Assembly (NCBI GenBank): GCA_963930645.1
Contig: OZ005653.1
Span: 108,208,059-108,272,058 of the forward strand
Length of the DNA stretch: 64,000 nt
From: Salticus scenicus
Taxonomy: Eukaryota; Arthropoda; Arachnida; Araneae; Salticidae
Direction of reading: 5' to 3'
Part shown: piece by piece, positions 21,190 through 33,074 of the stretch
Layout: every line of letters begins with the position of its first letter
Position numbering within the stretch: the stretch's first letter is position 1
The notes under the pieces: generated by a model
Database searches by the model: none
The model's input: only the letters and a program-made list of their open reading frames with translations
What the model was told of the DNA's origin: nothing
Position numbers and translations under genes: made by a program

Positions 21190-21534
21190 TATCCCCCCCC
21201 TCCAAGCTGACGCTCCGCAATATTTGCCTGCAAATTTGTGGCAAGTCCCTCAGAAGTAGAAGATACTCCAGGAGAAAGTTTAACTTAAAATGGAAAATTT
21301 GACAAGTTATAATATATAACTTTTTTGGAAAATTTATTTAAAAATGGAAAATTTATTTAAAACTGGAAAATTTTATTTTTTAGAAAATTTTGTCTGAAAA
21401 ATCTTATTATGGAATCATTATTATTGGTATTGTCACGAGAAAAATTCTAAAAAAAATAAATAAATAAATAAAAATTTAGCTTTTAAAATCTTAAATTTGG
21501 CTGCATTAAATTTTAACCAACTTCATTAAACTGG
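21190..21534. other. Polypurine tract and short 3' remnant, then A/T-rich repeats
   Basis: 21190-21206 is the putative polypurine tract, read on the minus strand. 21207-21290 is a short stretch of probable retroelement 3' sequence. 21285-21385 repeats GGAAAATTTATTTAAAA several times. No gene. Confidence 0.45.
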
Positions 21535-21926
21535 AGGCGCCTTCTTTTTCAGAATCTTACAAAGGCACGATAATAAAAATCCAATTTCAATAAAAAGATT
21601 TAACTTTTTTATTTTATGCTTTTTAGTATCTAAAAAAAAGCTTCTTCAAAAAACTCTTCAAAAATTCTCAGAATACTCTGTAGACAGTGAAAAATTTCCA
21701 TTTATCAATTGACACATTTTCTCTTAATTACCTGCAAAATTTAACACATCGATCCTTAGGGCATGGAACTCACCACCATCGTATTAGCAACACGGAGCTC
21801 TAACCAACTGAGCCAATGAGTGACTATAAGGATTGCTGACATTTACTTTAAAGTTGAGGTACCTTATTTATTAGCGTGACATGAAGACGCGATAACGAAA
21901 CCCAATTTCAATAAAAAGCTTTAAAA

Positions 21927-21966
<40 letters not shown>

Positions 21967-23479
21967 TTAAAATTTTTATTTTGTGCTTTTTAGTAATTAG
22001 ATTAAAAGCTATTTAAAAATATCTTCAAAAATTATTAGGATACTGTGTACACAACGAAATATTTTCTTTTATCTACTGACACCTTTTCTATCGATTATTT
22101 GAAAAAATAATATGACGCTCTAACCAACTGAGCCATTAAGAGATAGAGAAACAATGAATTGCTTACTTTTTTTTTTTTTTTTTAGGTGGAAGTGTCTTGT
22201 TTTTTAGCGTGACAGAAAACGCGATGACAAATTCAACTTCATATAATAATATATAATATATATATATAAAACTTCTAAAAATATTTATTTACGTATTTTG
22301 TACTTGAAACTTTTTATTTTGAGCTTTTTTAATATCTAAAATATTTTGTGTTTTCTAATATCTAAAAAAAAAAAAAAAAAAAAAAAAAAACTTCTTAAAA
22401 ATCTCTTCGAAAATTCTTAGGATATTGTGTAGTCAACGAAAAATTTTCTTTCATGAATTGACACCTTTTCTACTAATTATCCTCAAAAATTAACATTCCG
22501 GACCTTCCGGGGACCGAACTGTCGACCATCGCTTTATTACCGTCACGCTCTAACCAACTGAGTAACGGAGCCACAAACGGAATGGCTTATATTCACTGTA
22601 ATTGTTTACTAGCATGACACGAAGACACGATGACAAAGTCAATTTCTTATAAAAAGCTCCTAATAAAAAGCTTCTAAAAAATTTGTTTATTTATTTATTT
22701 TTACTTATATTTTTATTTTGTGCTTTTTGTAACTAGATAAAAAGCCGTTAAAAAACTCTTGGAGAATTATTAAGATACTGTGTACACGACGAAATATTTT
22801 CTTTATCAATTGACACTTTTTCTATTAATTATTTGCAAAAATAACACCTCGGCCTGGCGAGGATCGAACACACAACTCTCGCATTATCAACATGACGCTG
22901 TAACCAACTGATTTATTAAGAGATACAATGATTTGCTTTTTTTTTTTTTTTTAATATATATAATGGAAGCGTCTTGGGTTTTTAACGTGACAAAAGCCGA
23001 TGACAAATCCAATTTCATATAATAGTAATATATAATATATATATACATATATAAAAACCTTCTAAAAATATTTTGTAATGTATTTTTTATTTAAAACATT
23101 TTATTTTGTGCTTTTTTAATATCTAATATGTTTTGTGTTTTCCAATATCTAAAAAAAAATATAAAAGAAAAAAAAAATACTTCTTAAAAAAACTCAAAAA
23201 ATTCTTAGTGTAAGCAACGAAAAAAGTTTCTTGTATCAATTGACACCTTTTTTACTAATTATCTGCAAAAATTAACATGCTAGACCTACCGGGGACCGAA
23301 CTCACGACCACCGCGCTATTAACGGGATGCTCTTACCAGCTGAGCCAAATAGCAACAAACGATATAGCTTATATTTTCTTTAAAATGAAGGAGCCTTGTT
23401 TACAAGCGTGACACGAAGACACGATAACCAAGTCAATTTCAATTAAAAACCTTCTAATAACTAATAATAATATATAGAA
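21535..23479 (-). repeat. Tandem array of about 380-bp units, each with a tRNA-like segment
   Basis: Five diverged units. Each carries, on the minus strand, a tRNA-like stretch at about 21750-21820, 22110-22140 (partial), 22497-22572, 22848-22920 and 23279-23352. These have an A box (GGCTCAGYTGGTWAGAGC) and B box (GAGTTCGGTCCC or GTGTTCGATCC). Other shared blocks are TTGACACCTTTTCTATTAAT, GCGTGACACGAAGACGCGAT and TTTTGTGCTTTTTAATATCT. D-stems pair well, while T and acceptor stems do not. They are therefore tRNA-derived repeats, not functional tRNA genes. The array ends at the truncated end of the Tc1 element. Confidence 0.75.
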
Positions 23480-23702
23480 TGTTATAGATGTGTCATTAAA
23501 AAAAAAAAAAAAATGAATATGTGACACTTGATGCAAAATGTATGTGTATAATCCAAGAAATAAAAATACAAGTCTAAAGAATTAAAGACCAATATGATTT
23601 TTTAGAAAATAATTTTATTGAATTTATGACAAAAATACATGTTGTGTGCATGAATTTAAACGCACATGTAAAAAATAAATAACTGAGTAACAAATACTGT
23701 AT

Positions 23703-23988
23703 CTAATACTTTGTAAAGCCACCATGGGCTTCTAGAACAGCCAGTAAACGCTTTGGCATTGACTGATATAGTGGCATGAGGTCATCTAAGCTGATTGTCT
23801 TCCAAGCTAATAGAATGGCCGATTTTAGTTCATCTTTCGTTTTAAACTGCCTTCCGTTTACGTAAACTCGGCTAACCAGAATACCCCATACGTTCTTCAT
23901 TGTGTTTAAATCGGGGCTTTTTGAGGGCCAATCCAGAACTATAATTTTATTGTCACGGAACCATTTTTTTCACGATGTGTGCTGTATG
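23703..23988 (-). pseudogene. Tc1 transposase, C-terminal part
   Basis: The minus strand encodes the end of a Tc1-type DDE transposase. A WPSKSPDLN-like stretch leads into MKNVWGILV and then the C-terminal HGGFTKY before the stop at 23703. In active Tc1 proteins the third catalytic residue is Glu in PDLNPIENLWG; here the corresponding codon is AAG (Lys). Copy 2 still has GAG (Glu). Upstream the gene is cut by the Copia insertion at 23988/23989. Confidence 0.85.
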
Positions 23989-24667
23989 TGTCGTAAAAGT
24001 GTAAGAAAAACTCAAATAATTTGTGTTTTAATATTCCGCTATTAAATAAAAAAGGAACTCTTATGCGAATAAACTTTTTTAGCCAAGAGAGACGATTTTC
24101 ATCAATGTACGGGTAGCTAACAAGAATGTACCACTCCTAACTTTCAAACTGTTTAGTCATTACTTTCTAATCTCTTTCTCCCGCGTGCTGCGAAAATGTA
24201 TATGTATTTTCACTGATAAAAATGTAATCGCTATGATCGGAGCTCTGTTAAAACGCTCCAAGATATTAGTTATTATAATTAATCTTCTATTATAAATCAT
24301 ATAACGTATTAATCAAGAATAAAATGTTGTATCTACAAGAAGCTAATTTTTATGATGGATCTGAAATTAGAAAATAATACTTAACATACATTAATATTTT
24401 CTCCATACACACAGTTTATTTTCAGATGCCGATTGAAGAAGTTTCATTGCTGTCTCTCTGGATACAACATTACGGACTGGTGAGAAGGTGAGTACAAATT
24501 CTTGCCTTCTTATAAAGCTTCTATGATCATTAACTTTTAAGTTATTTATAAACACATCAGCTCTCTAATAAAAACAGAATATTAAATAAAATATTATTTA
24601 TATAACTGTATTAGAACTAGTGTGCGCTATGCGCTATCTAATCTATTAAAATTGACTATTCACAAGA
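23989..24667 (+). repeat. 5' LTR of the Copia element
   Basis: 679 bp from TGTCGTAAAAG to ATTCACAAGA. It contains an exon-like segment at 24426-24487: an acceptor TTTATTTTCAG, then an ATG-initiated open stretch, then a donor AAGGTGAGTAC. I could not identify a conventional tRNA 3'-end primer site just downstream; some Copia elements use internal tRNA fragments. Confidence 0.92.
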
Positions 24668-25030
24668 CATGTATGAGATTGAGTGTCTCAGTTCTATTCA
24701 GTTTCAGTAAATAGCCCTATAGGCAATTTGAACAAAAAAAAAAAAAAAAAAAAGAGAGCTGAATTATATAAACAAAAATATATGATTACAAAAGAAGAAA
24801 TGAAAATAAAGAAAGTGTGTGTAGTAATGATAAATATATATATATAATTGGTGTATTAAAATATTATAAAGGTATCATAAAATATATATATAGAAAAAAA
24901 AATATATATATGTATATATCTGTTTAACAGTCATCCATAATGATTAAATATATACACAGATATTTTTGAATATAAATAAATAAATTAAACTTCAGTTGTG
25001 AAAAGCAAAATAATACAAATAAAAGTAAAA

Positions 25031-28000
25031 ATGGCGTCGTCAATGAAGGACATAACATTAGTTGAAAAACTAAACGCTAACAATTATGATTTATGGTGTT
25101 TTAAGATTGAAATGCTCCTCATAAAAGAGGTATTATATAATGTTATAACTGATCAACCCCCAGAACCTCCGACTGCTGAATGGCAGGCAAAAGATAAAAA
25201 GGCAAGAGCCTTAATAAATTTATCGATTGATGATAGTCAGATAGTAAACGTGCGTCATTTGACCACCGCTAAAGCAACCTGGGAGAATCTCCAGAACACT
25301 ATCAGAGATCGAATCTAACAAACAAATTATTCTTACTACGAAAATTATACTCAGCTAAATTGGCTGAGAATGGGAACCTCATTGACCACATTACAAACAT
25401 TTACCAAATTAGAGACAAATTGTTAGCAATAGGTGAAGAGATACATGACCAACATTTGGCGGCACTCATGTAATGTTCTCTCCCCCCCTCATACGATACA
25501 TTCATAACTGCTATTAAGAGCAGAAATGAACAGGAATTGACAGCCGAATTTATACGAAACAAATTAACAGATGAATACATTAAAAGATCACAAAACAAAA
25601 ACACTCAGGGAGAAAACGCATACAAAATGCAGGTGAAAAACTAAACACAGACTGGCAAATATTGCACTTACTGCAAAAAATCCTCACATACCCGTAATGA
25701 GTGTTGGCACTTAAAAAACAGAGGAGGTAACCCACACCGCAGTAACAATAATTTCAATAACAGTAGTGGGAACAGTACTAAATATAGTGGTAAACAAAAA
25801 ACACAGTTAATTAAAGAGACAGAAAACAAACTGAAAAATTTAACTTTTATTATAGACAAAACTGAAAATGATAGTTTCGTTGTCGATAGTGGAAGCAGTG
25901 CGCATGTCTGCAACGATTTACGTAAATTTACATGTTTAAGAAGCGACGAAAAGGTAAATGTGATGTTAGCAAACGGACAGACCGTAGTTTTTCAGGGACA
26001 TGGGGACATAAATATAGATGTAGTTAACTCCGATAGAGAAATGAACAGTATTACATTAAAGGATGTATTATACATCCCTGACATGGCTACTAATTTGATC
26101 TCCATAAAGAAAGCAACTGAGAATGGCTGCGTTGCCATATTCAAAGACAAAAAATGTCAAATTAAATACAACAACAAAACATACATTGAGGCTAACTTAA
26201 CCGATAATTTATATGAGATAAAAACACATAAAAATTTATCGGAAAGTATAAACATTGCAGAAACATGCAATGATAAAAATTGTATTAGAATATGGCATCA
26301 GCGGTTAGGTCACAAAAATTATCAACAGATCAGGGAGCTCACCAAGAAGAACATGGCGACAGGAATAAATTTAAATAAGTGTAAACATAATGAGGAATGC
26401 GAAATATGTATAATCTCGAAACTAGAAGATGACTCATATCCAAAAAAGGCTAATTACCGAGCGAACAGACCCCTAGATCTAGTCCATTCGGATATATGCG
26501 GACCTTTTCAAACGTCGACCGTAGGTGGTAAAAATTACTTCTTAACGTTAATTGATGATTTCAGTCGATATACGTTTACTTATCTATTGAAATATAAAAG
26601 TGAAGCATTCGAAAAATTTAAAGAATATCATGCGTTAACTGCGAATAGGTTTGGAAGGAAAATAAAAATACTCCGCAATGACAATGGTGGGGAATATACA
26701 AGTATAGAATTCGAAGAATTTCTCACCAATGAGGGAATAGAACATCAACTTATTGTACCTCATTGTTCACCTCAAAATGCCGTTGCAGAAAGAAAAAACA
26801 GAACCTTAGTTGAAATGACTAGGTGTTTACTAAAACAGAGCGGATTACCAAATAAATTTTGGGGCGAAGCAGTCATGACTGCAACTTATCTGCAAAACAG
26901 ATTACCCACGAGAGCTTGCGACGTAACACAGTATGAAAGATGGACAGGAAACAAACCAGATCTTTCAAATATTAAAACTTTTGGTTGTAAAGCATACATA
27001 TATACTCATAAACTAAATAGAAGGAAACTAGACAGCAAGGCTAAATTGGGTACATTTGTGGGATATGACCTCAGAAGCAAGGGATATAGAATTTACATAG
27101 ATGATAATGTAAAAATATGTAGAACGGTCAAATTCATCGAAACAGATCAAATGCGCGAAATAAGTAATAGCAATGACGGTAATCAGTTACTAATGAATGA
27201 AAATGAAAATGAAGCCGGTACTGGTGAAATAAATAGTAAATCATCCTTTCCGGTAGTTTTAACTGAACAGAATCAGGAATTAGATCACATTGAGGAACCA
27301 AATTTACAGAATGAGGAAATTTCAGATCAAAATATTCCCAGAAGATCAGAAAGAGTCAATAAAGGCGTTCCACCTGATAGATTCGCTTTGTTAACAGATA
27401 CCTTGAAAGTAGTCGAACCTAAGACCTTTCGTGAAATATTAGAATTGCAAAACCCTGTAGAAAAAGAAAATTGGCTAAAAGCAGCCAAAGATGAGATTAA
27501 TTCACTCAAAGAGAATAATACATGGACATTAGTAGACCCTCCACCCAACCCACATATAGTAGGTTCTAAATGGGCGTTCAAAGCCAAATACAATCATATG
27601 GGAGAAATTCAAAAATATAAAGCGAGGTTAGTGGCGAAAGGATTTAGCCAAAAATACGGAGTGGATTACGATGAGACATTTGCCCCAGTGGCGTCTCACA
27701 CAACTATCAGATCATTTTTAGTCATGGCTCTATACAATAATCTAGAATTAAATCATTTAGATGTAAAAACCGCGTTTTTGCATGGGGAATTGGAAGAAAC
27801 AATTTACATGTCACAACCAGAAGGATTTATTAATCCCGGGGATGAGAAAAAGGTCTGTAGATTAAAAAAGGCAATCTATGGTCTCAAGCAGGCAGCCAGA
27901 GCCTGGAACTTGAAAATAAATGAGACATTAATTAATCTAAATTTTACACAAAGTCAAGCTGATAAATGTCTATATAAAAGAAATATTAACGGTAGAAAAG

Positions 28001-28971
28001 TCTACGTGCTAGTGTACGTAGATGATATTTTAATCGCTGGAACTAAGAACGACATAAAAGAAATTACTGAAAAACTCAGCCGCGAATATAAAATTACTAA
28101 CCTAGGGAATGCAGTTAATTATCTAGGCATAAACATTACTAGACCGGATAACAATACATTGTTATTAGATCAAACCAATAAGATTAAACAATTAATAGAC
28201 AAGTTTAACTTAACAGATTCAAAACCTACTAATATCCCAATGGATACAAATTATTTAAAAAATAATGATAACGATAATTTTTTGCCAAACAATACAGAGT
28301 ATAGAAAAGCAGTAGGGGCATTATTGTACATTTCCACAACATGTAGACCAGATATAAGTGCGGCTGTCAACTTTCTGTCCAGACATAATGAAAATCCCAG
28401 GAAATGCGACTGGGATGCTGTTAAAAAAGTCATGAAATATCTCAAATATACGATAAATCTAAAATTAGCGTATATTTAAAACGCAGCACCAGTTTTAACA
28501 GTATATGCGGACTCAGACTATGCAAATGATCCAGGTGACAGAAAATCTGTCACAGGTAATATTTTCTTCATAGGAGAGAACCCAATATACTGGGTGTCCA
28601 AAAAACAAAGCAATATAACATTATCTACCGCTGAGGCAGAATACGTTTCTGCCAGCAATGCAGCTCAAGAAACTGTGTGGCTGTTGCAACTGCTAAATGA
28701 CTTAGACATGAAACAAGAAAAGCCAATTGTAATCTTCAAAGACAATCAAGCATGCATCAAAAAAATCGAAAGCAACAAATACCAATCACGCACGAAACAT
28801 GTGGACTTGAAATACCATTATATAAAAGAACTGTATGAAAATAAGATAATAAAGTTACAATATGTTGATAGCAGCAACATGACTGCCGACATCATGACGA
28901 AACCATTACCAAAGACAAGTCTACTTAAACTTAGAAAGAATCTGAACTTACTAGATTACAGCGAAATATAA
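25031..28971 (+). pseudogene. Copia Gag-Pol polyprotein, disrupted
   Basis: The ATG at 25031 (MASSMKDITLVEKLNANNYD) starts a Copia-type gag (UBN2-like) domain. A one-base loss near 25290 ends that frame at 25318. The gag-pol frame continues with TAA at 25471 and 25642, then stays open from 25645. It gives a C-x2-C-x4-H-x4-C zinc knuckle at about 25667-25708 and a protease DSGSSAH at 25885. Integrase follows with Asp at 26491, Asp at 26680 and Glu at 26788 (D-x62-D-x35-E). RT has YVDD at about 28015-28026. A further TAA at 28477 precedes the RNase H part (YADSDYA, STAEAEYVSA, FKDNQAC), which ends at 28971. One frameshift plus three stops make it non-autonomous. The 839-codon frame at 25960-28479 is only its central portion. 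Confidence 0.93.
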
Positions 28972-28983
28972 AACAAGTAGGGG

Positions 28984-29662
28984 TGTCGTAAAAGTGTAAG
29001 AAAAACTCAAATAATTTGTGTTTTAATATTCCGCTATTAAATAAAAAAGGAACTCTTATGCAAATAAACTTTTTTAGCCAAGAGAGACGATTTTCATCAA
29101 TTTACGGGTAGCTAACAAGAATGTACCACTCCTAACTTTCAAACTGTTTAGTCATCACTTTCTAATCTCTTTCTCCCGCGTGCTGCGAAAATGTATATGT
29201 ATCTTCACTGATAAAAATGTAATCACTATGATCGGAGCTCTGTTAAAACGCTCCAAGATATTAGTTATTATAATTAATCTTCTATTATAAATCATATAAC
29301 GTATTAATCAAGAATAAAATGTTGTATCTACAAGAAGCTAATTTTTATGATGGATCTGAAATTAGAAAATAATACTTAACATACATTAATATTTTCTCCA
29401 TACACACAGTTTATTTTCAGATGCCGATTGAAGAAGTTTCATTGCTGTCTCTCTGGATACAACATTACGGACTGGTGAGAAGGTGAGTACAAATTCTTGC
29501 CTTCTTATAAAGCTTCTATGATCATTAACTTTTAAGTTATTTATAAACACATCAGCTATCTAATAAAAACAGAATATTAAATAAAATATTATTTATATAA
29601 CTGTATTAGAACTAGTGTGCGCTATGCGCTATCTAATCTATTAAAATTGACTATTCACAAGA
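28984..29662 (+). repeat. 3' LTR of the Copia element
   Basis: 679 bp, same ends as the 5' LTR, with six substitutions. It is preceded by a polypurine tract, AACAAGTAGGGG, at 28972-28983. The exon-like segment is repeated at 29421-29482. Confidence 0.92.
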
Positions 29663-30373
29663 GTATGTACAGATTCACAATCTTGCTAAAAAATATAATT
29701 TCTTCCAGCTTTCTTGACTGCTTGACGACGGATGTTCCTTGTGAGCATCTGGACATAATCTACAGAGTTCATAGTGTTCTCCACGAACTCTGATTCGAAA
29801 GTCCTTTAAAACCTACGGCTGCCCACAACATTTCAGACCCACCTCCGGATTGACGTTTTGAACAGTACATTTCTTCGGTTCTCAAATCGTACCAGTAGAT
29901 ATGAAATTCATCTGGGCTATCAAGATTAAACTTTTTTTCATCTGAGAAGATGACTTTTTCCCAATTTCGTCTATCTAGAATCCATTTTCTTACCCAGTCC
30001 AACCGCATATCTTTTTTATTTTGAGTAAGAGTAGTTTCGTCTTGATTTTCTTAAATTTAATGAATGTTGCATCTTTGATAGTTCTCCATAAGGTTTTCCG
30101 ATGAACACCCAACTTGTATTGAGCTTTTATCATCGCACAGGAAATATTAGTTTTTACAGCGTTGCATATTCGAGGCTTGTTCTAACTGGTGAGCTTACTT
30201 CATCGCTTCTTATACTCTTTTTTCCCATATTTCGCTCCTTTCTTTATATAATTTCGCACAACACTCTCACTTCTTCCAATTCGGCACCCAATTTCACCAT
30301 TGCTAGGGCCTTTACCACGCATAAAGTCGATTTTTAACCTCTCGTCTAATGTCAAAGTTTTCCCTCTTGCCAT
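29663..30373 (-). pseudogene. Tc1 transposase, N-terminal and middle part
   Basis: Start ATG at 30373 (MARGKTLTLDERLKIDFM). An N-terminal helix-turn-helix DNA-binding region is followed by a premature TGA after about 58 codons. Further frames keep RKWILDRRNWEKVIFSDEKK with the first catalytic Asp. The second catalytic block (a QQDCASVHT-like motif) is where Copia inserted. Together with the substitution in the C-terminal part, the gene is dead. Confidence 0.85.
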
Positions 30374-30724
30374 CCTGAACAAACTCAGTAAATTTTGCAC
30401 TCAAGCATTAAAACTGTTTTTAGAGAACTTTAGTAATACGACCATCTGTGTTTTAATTTAATTCCGATGATTCTGTAAAATTTTAAACTCAAAATACAGA
30501 ATGCGTTTAATTTCGTGCAACAAACGAATAACAGTGAAAAATAAGAAAATGCTTAAACACTCATTTATATAAGCTTGCATGAGTCTAATCATACGTGCTC
30601 AAAGCACCTTATTATCCTGTTAGTCATATGCAAAAGCTTAAGTCACATTCCTTCTTTTAAAATTGAAAAAATTCTATTTCTGGTCATTGGAAAAGGTGCG
30701 TTTATATTCATGCAACGCACTGTA

Positions 30725-31729
30725 CCTTAAATCAAAATTTCAATCGATATATATATATATATATATTTATTTAAATCCGTACTAATCTGAGGCATTTATA
30801 GCATTAACACAAATCACATATTTGTAATCATATTTTCCAAAATAATCATGATCCTAACGCGAATATGTAGATACATTTAACTCTGGTCAGCATTAATCTA
30901 TATACTGAATGTACTATGTATAAACAGATGTATTTAATGGGAGCATTTATTATAATTGTATTATAATATTGCCTCTTTAATTTCTGATAAAATCAAGACC
31001 AAAAAAAATAAAATAAAGAAGGAAAGTGAAACAATTGCTTAAATTAGAAACACTTTACAACATTACTTATTCAATATATTGTTAAATTTTCAAATATAAT
31101 TTTATTGTGTAAGGGTGAATTCAAATATGACTTTTTTGTTTGGGGCGGAAAAATTATAAAAGGAAAAAAAAAAGTCCGTGACATATATTTCGTCTTAGGT
31201 AATATCCATGACGTCTTAGGCAATCGCGCTTTGCCTGTCAGGCAAGATAGGTGCAAGGTCGGTGACCGTGTGTGTAGTTCTAAAGAAGTTCCAGACTTTA
31301 AAGTGTATTAAAAAATGTCTGTTGTCACATATTTGAAAAGGGTCTGGAGAACATTATTAAAGAAATCAATCATACAGGTTTTTTTGAGAGGAAATATAGC
31401 AGAGGAGATGCAACCAATTTCTTCAATTGCAATAGAATAAATGTCCTCAACATTCCATGTAGAATCGAGTGGTTGTGTGCATGGAAATTTTTCCGAAGAT
31501 TAGGCATGTCTGTAACCAAGGTGTATATATATATATATATATATATATTTACGAATTATCTTGCATTACTTTTCCAAAAATATTGTTCACGCGTTCGGGA
31601 GTTTCTTCCTGATGATTTACCCTTAAAAGAACATTTTTGTATAGAATTTCTTCTTCGCAGGGAAACGGGCAATGGGGCAAGGAATATTTTGCGGACAGAA
31701 GAATCGAATTTTCTCCTTGAAGAGCATCT
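30725..31729. other. Non-coding DNA
   Basis: A (AT)n tract at 30749-30766 and another at 31530-31548. No convincing gene; short frames have no recognisable domain. Part of 31560-31730 could be more of the transposase remnant that follows, but similarity is too weak to claim. Confidence 0.5.
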
Positions 31730-32190
31730 CAGAATATAAAAAAAAACTTAAAAAAAAAATGTTTGCACGTATACCGGTGTTTATTCATTCTGCAAATTTG
31801 ACTATTTGCCTTGTGTTGGTGGCATCGCTTATAGTAAAGGGATTTGTTTTTTTTCAAATAGATGGGTCGTGAGGTCCTGTCACCTGTATGTAGTAAACAG
31901 TAAATACTATGATAATCTTCAACAAAATCATGTCGTTTCAATACTTTAACAGCGTGCATTTATGAACAGCATTATATTTTTGCAAGATGGGACTCCTCGA
32001 CTCATTGCAAAGTCTCTGATTCTGCTGTTTAGGAGTCATTTGAAAAATAATAGAATTATTATTCGAACTTTCCAATAGCCTGCTTGTCAATGTTTCCTGT
32101 TATTAATCGTCTTGACTTCAGACTTTGGGATTGTTTTAAAACTGCTGTGGTCAGTATATCTGACTGGTATTGGAACACGCTGTTTCTCGA
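31730..32190 (+). pseudogene. Mariner/Tc-type (DDE) transposase remnant
   Basis: In broken frames the plus strand shows a VASLIVKGFVFFQ-like block near 31820, then FLQDGTPRLIAKSLILLFRS at about 31975-32040. After a stop comes a DFRLWDCFK-like block near 32120. These match the order of a DDE transposase: a WCG..GPFFF strand, the second catalytic Asp in FMQDGAPPH, and a DFWLWGYLK block. Several stops and frame changes separate them. No inverted ends were located. Confidence 0.6.
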
Positions 32191-32767
32191 TTTTTATTTG
32201 TGGAAGTAACAGTGAACAGCACATTGGGGATATCTTGCTCTTATCTCGCTATAATTTTAAAACCGATATTGTTATTATTTGATTTTATGCTGTTTGTGTA
32301 CTCAGGACAATTAACAAATGATTTCATTGTTGCTTTTTATAAGGCTTTTGGTTTCAGAACACTAAAAAGGGATTTTTTTGTTATTGGCTTCTATGTAATT
32401 GTTTAGAAACAGGCTAATTGAAAATCGTTTTACTGATAGCTGATATACTGAGCTTTTTACAGGTTTTTTGGCCTAAGGATAATTAAAAACCGATTTTATT
32501 GTTGTTTTTAATGCGGTGATTTGCCTCAGAACAATTAAAAATATTTTTTTTCTTATTTGTAGTTGTATGACCTTGTAGTATTGGATGGGCTATAAACTAA
32601 CGACGTCGCAACTAATGAGTGGTTTCGAAACCATTTTATCAATAAAAAAAAACAATACATGATGTCTAATGAACAGCACATTTAATTTAATGTGAAATTC
32701 ATACCACAACCAACATATTCAATTATAATAGAAACATGTAACCTAAATTATTTAAATTATAATGCTT
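32191..32767. repeat. Non-coding DNA with a degenerate 50-65 bp tandem repeat
   Basis: Between about 32300 and 32570 a loose motif CTCAGAACAATTAAAAA followed by TTTTATTGTTGTTTTTA recurs about five times. The copies are diverged and the spacing uneven. No gene seen. Confidence 0.45.
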
Positions 32768-32779
32768 AAAGCCCCATCT

Positions 32780-33062
32780 CGACTGGTGCACGTTAAATTC
32801 CGTCGTGGTCGCAAAGTCCTCCAAGTTCCCATCAAAAATTATACCTCTGGGGGTACTGGATCCTGGGTCTAACTCGCTCTGATCCGGATCAAAATTCGAG
32901 TTCGGCTGGTGCTGCCATCCTTCACCAGCTTATGGAACTAGAAGTCGTACTTCCTCCCTATGAGGCGTTCCTAATAACGGAAGACGCAACCCTCTTGCCT
33001 TAAAATCCGGTAGTTCCACTACCGGGGCTCGGAATTTCCGAGTGGCACACGACAACAACAAC
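32780..33062 (+). mobile_element. SINE-like insertion with 12-bp target duplication
   Basis: Flanked by identical AAAGCCCCATCT at 32768-32779 and 33063-33074. The insert is about 283 bp, much richer in GC than its surroundings, and ends in an (AAC)n tail, ACGACAACAACAAC. Direct flanking repeats of this length plus a simple tail indicate LINE-mediated retroposition. A clear RNA polymerase III A/B box pair was not found. Confidence 0.85.
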
Positions 33063-33074
33063 AAAGCCCCATCT

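Larger units (their letters stand above)
23989..29662 (+). mobile_element. Ty1/Copia LTR retrotransposon (5674 bp), degenerate
   Basis: Two 679-bp LTRs (23989-24667, 28984-29662) differ at six positions by eye, about 0.9 percent. Target duplication GTATG lies at 23984-23988 and 29663-29667. The unoccupied sequence is confirmed by the other Tc1 copy, whose reverse complement reads CTGTATGTACAG at the same point. Domain order gag, protease, integrase, RT, RNase H is diagnostic of Copia. The LTRs start TG but appear to end GA rather than CA. Confidence 0.95.
23480..30722 (-). mobile_element. Tc1-type DNA transposon, copy 1, split by Copia and truncated at one end
   Basis: The 5' end at 30722 carries the inverted repeat CAGTGCGTTGCATGAATATA (minus strand) next to a TA. 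The other end stops near 23480, about 50 bp short of where the repeat should be by comparison with copy 2. Without the Copia insertion it would be about 1.56 kb, matching the 1584-bp copy at 56425-58008. The Copia element sits at 23989-29662 with a GTATG duplication. Confidence 0.88.

Noticed and set aside
23279..23352. Possible tRNA-Ile (AAT) gene on the minus strand
   Set aside because: D-stem and boxes are good but T-stem and acceptor stem do not pair, and the same degraded unit repeats in tandem.
21535..23479. CRISPR-like array
   Set aside because: Unit size of about 380 bp, diverged copies with tRNA boxes and a eukaryotic context exclude CRISPR.
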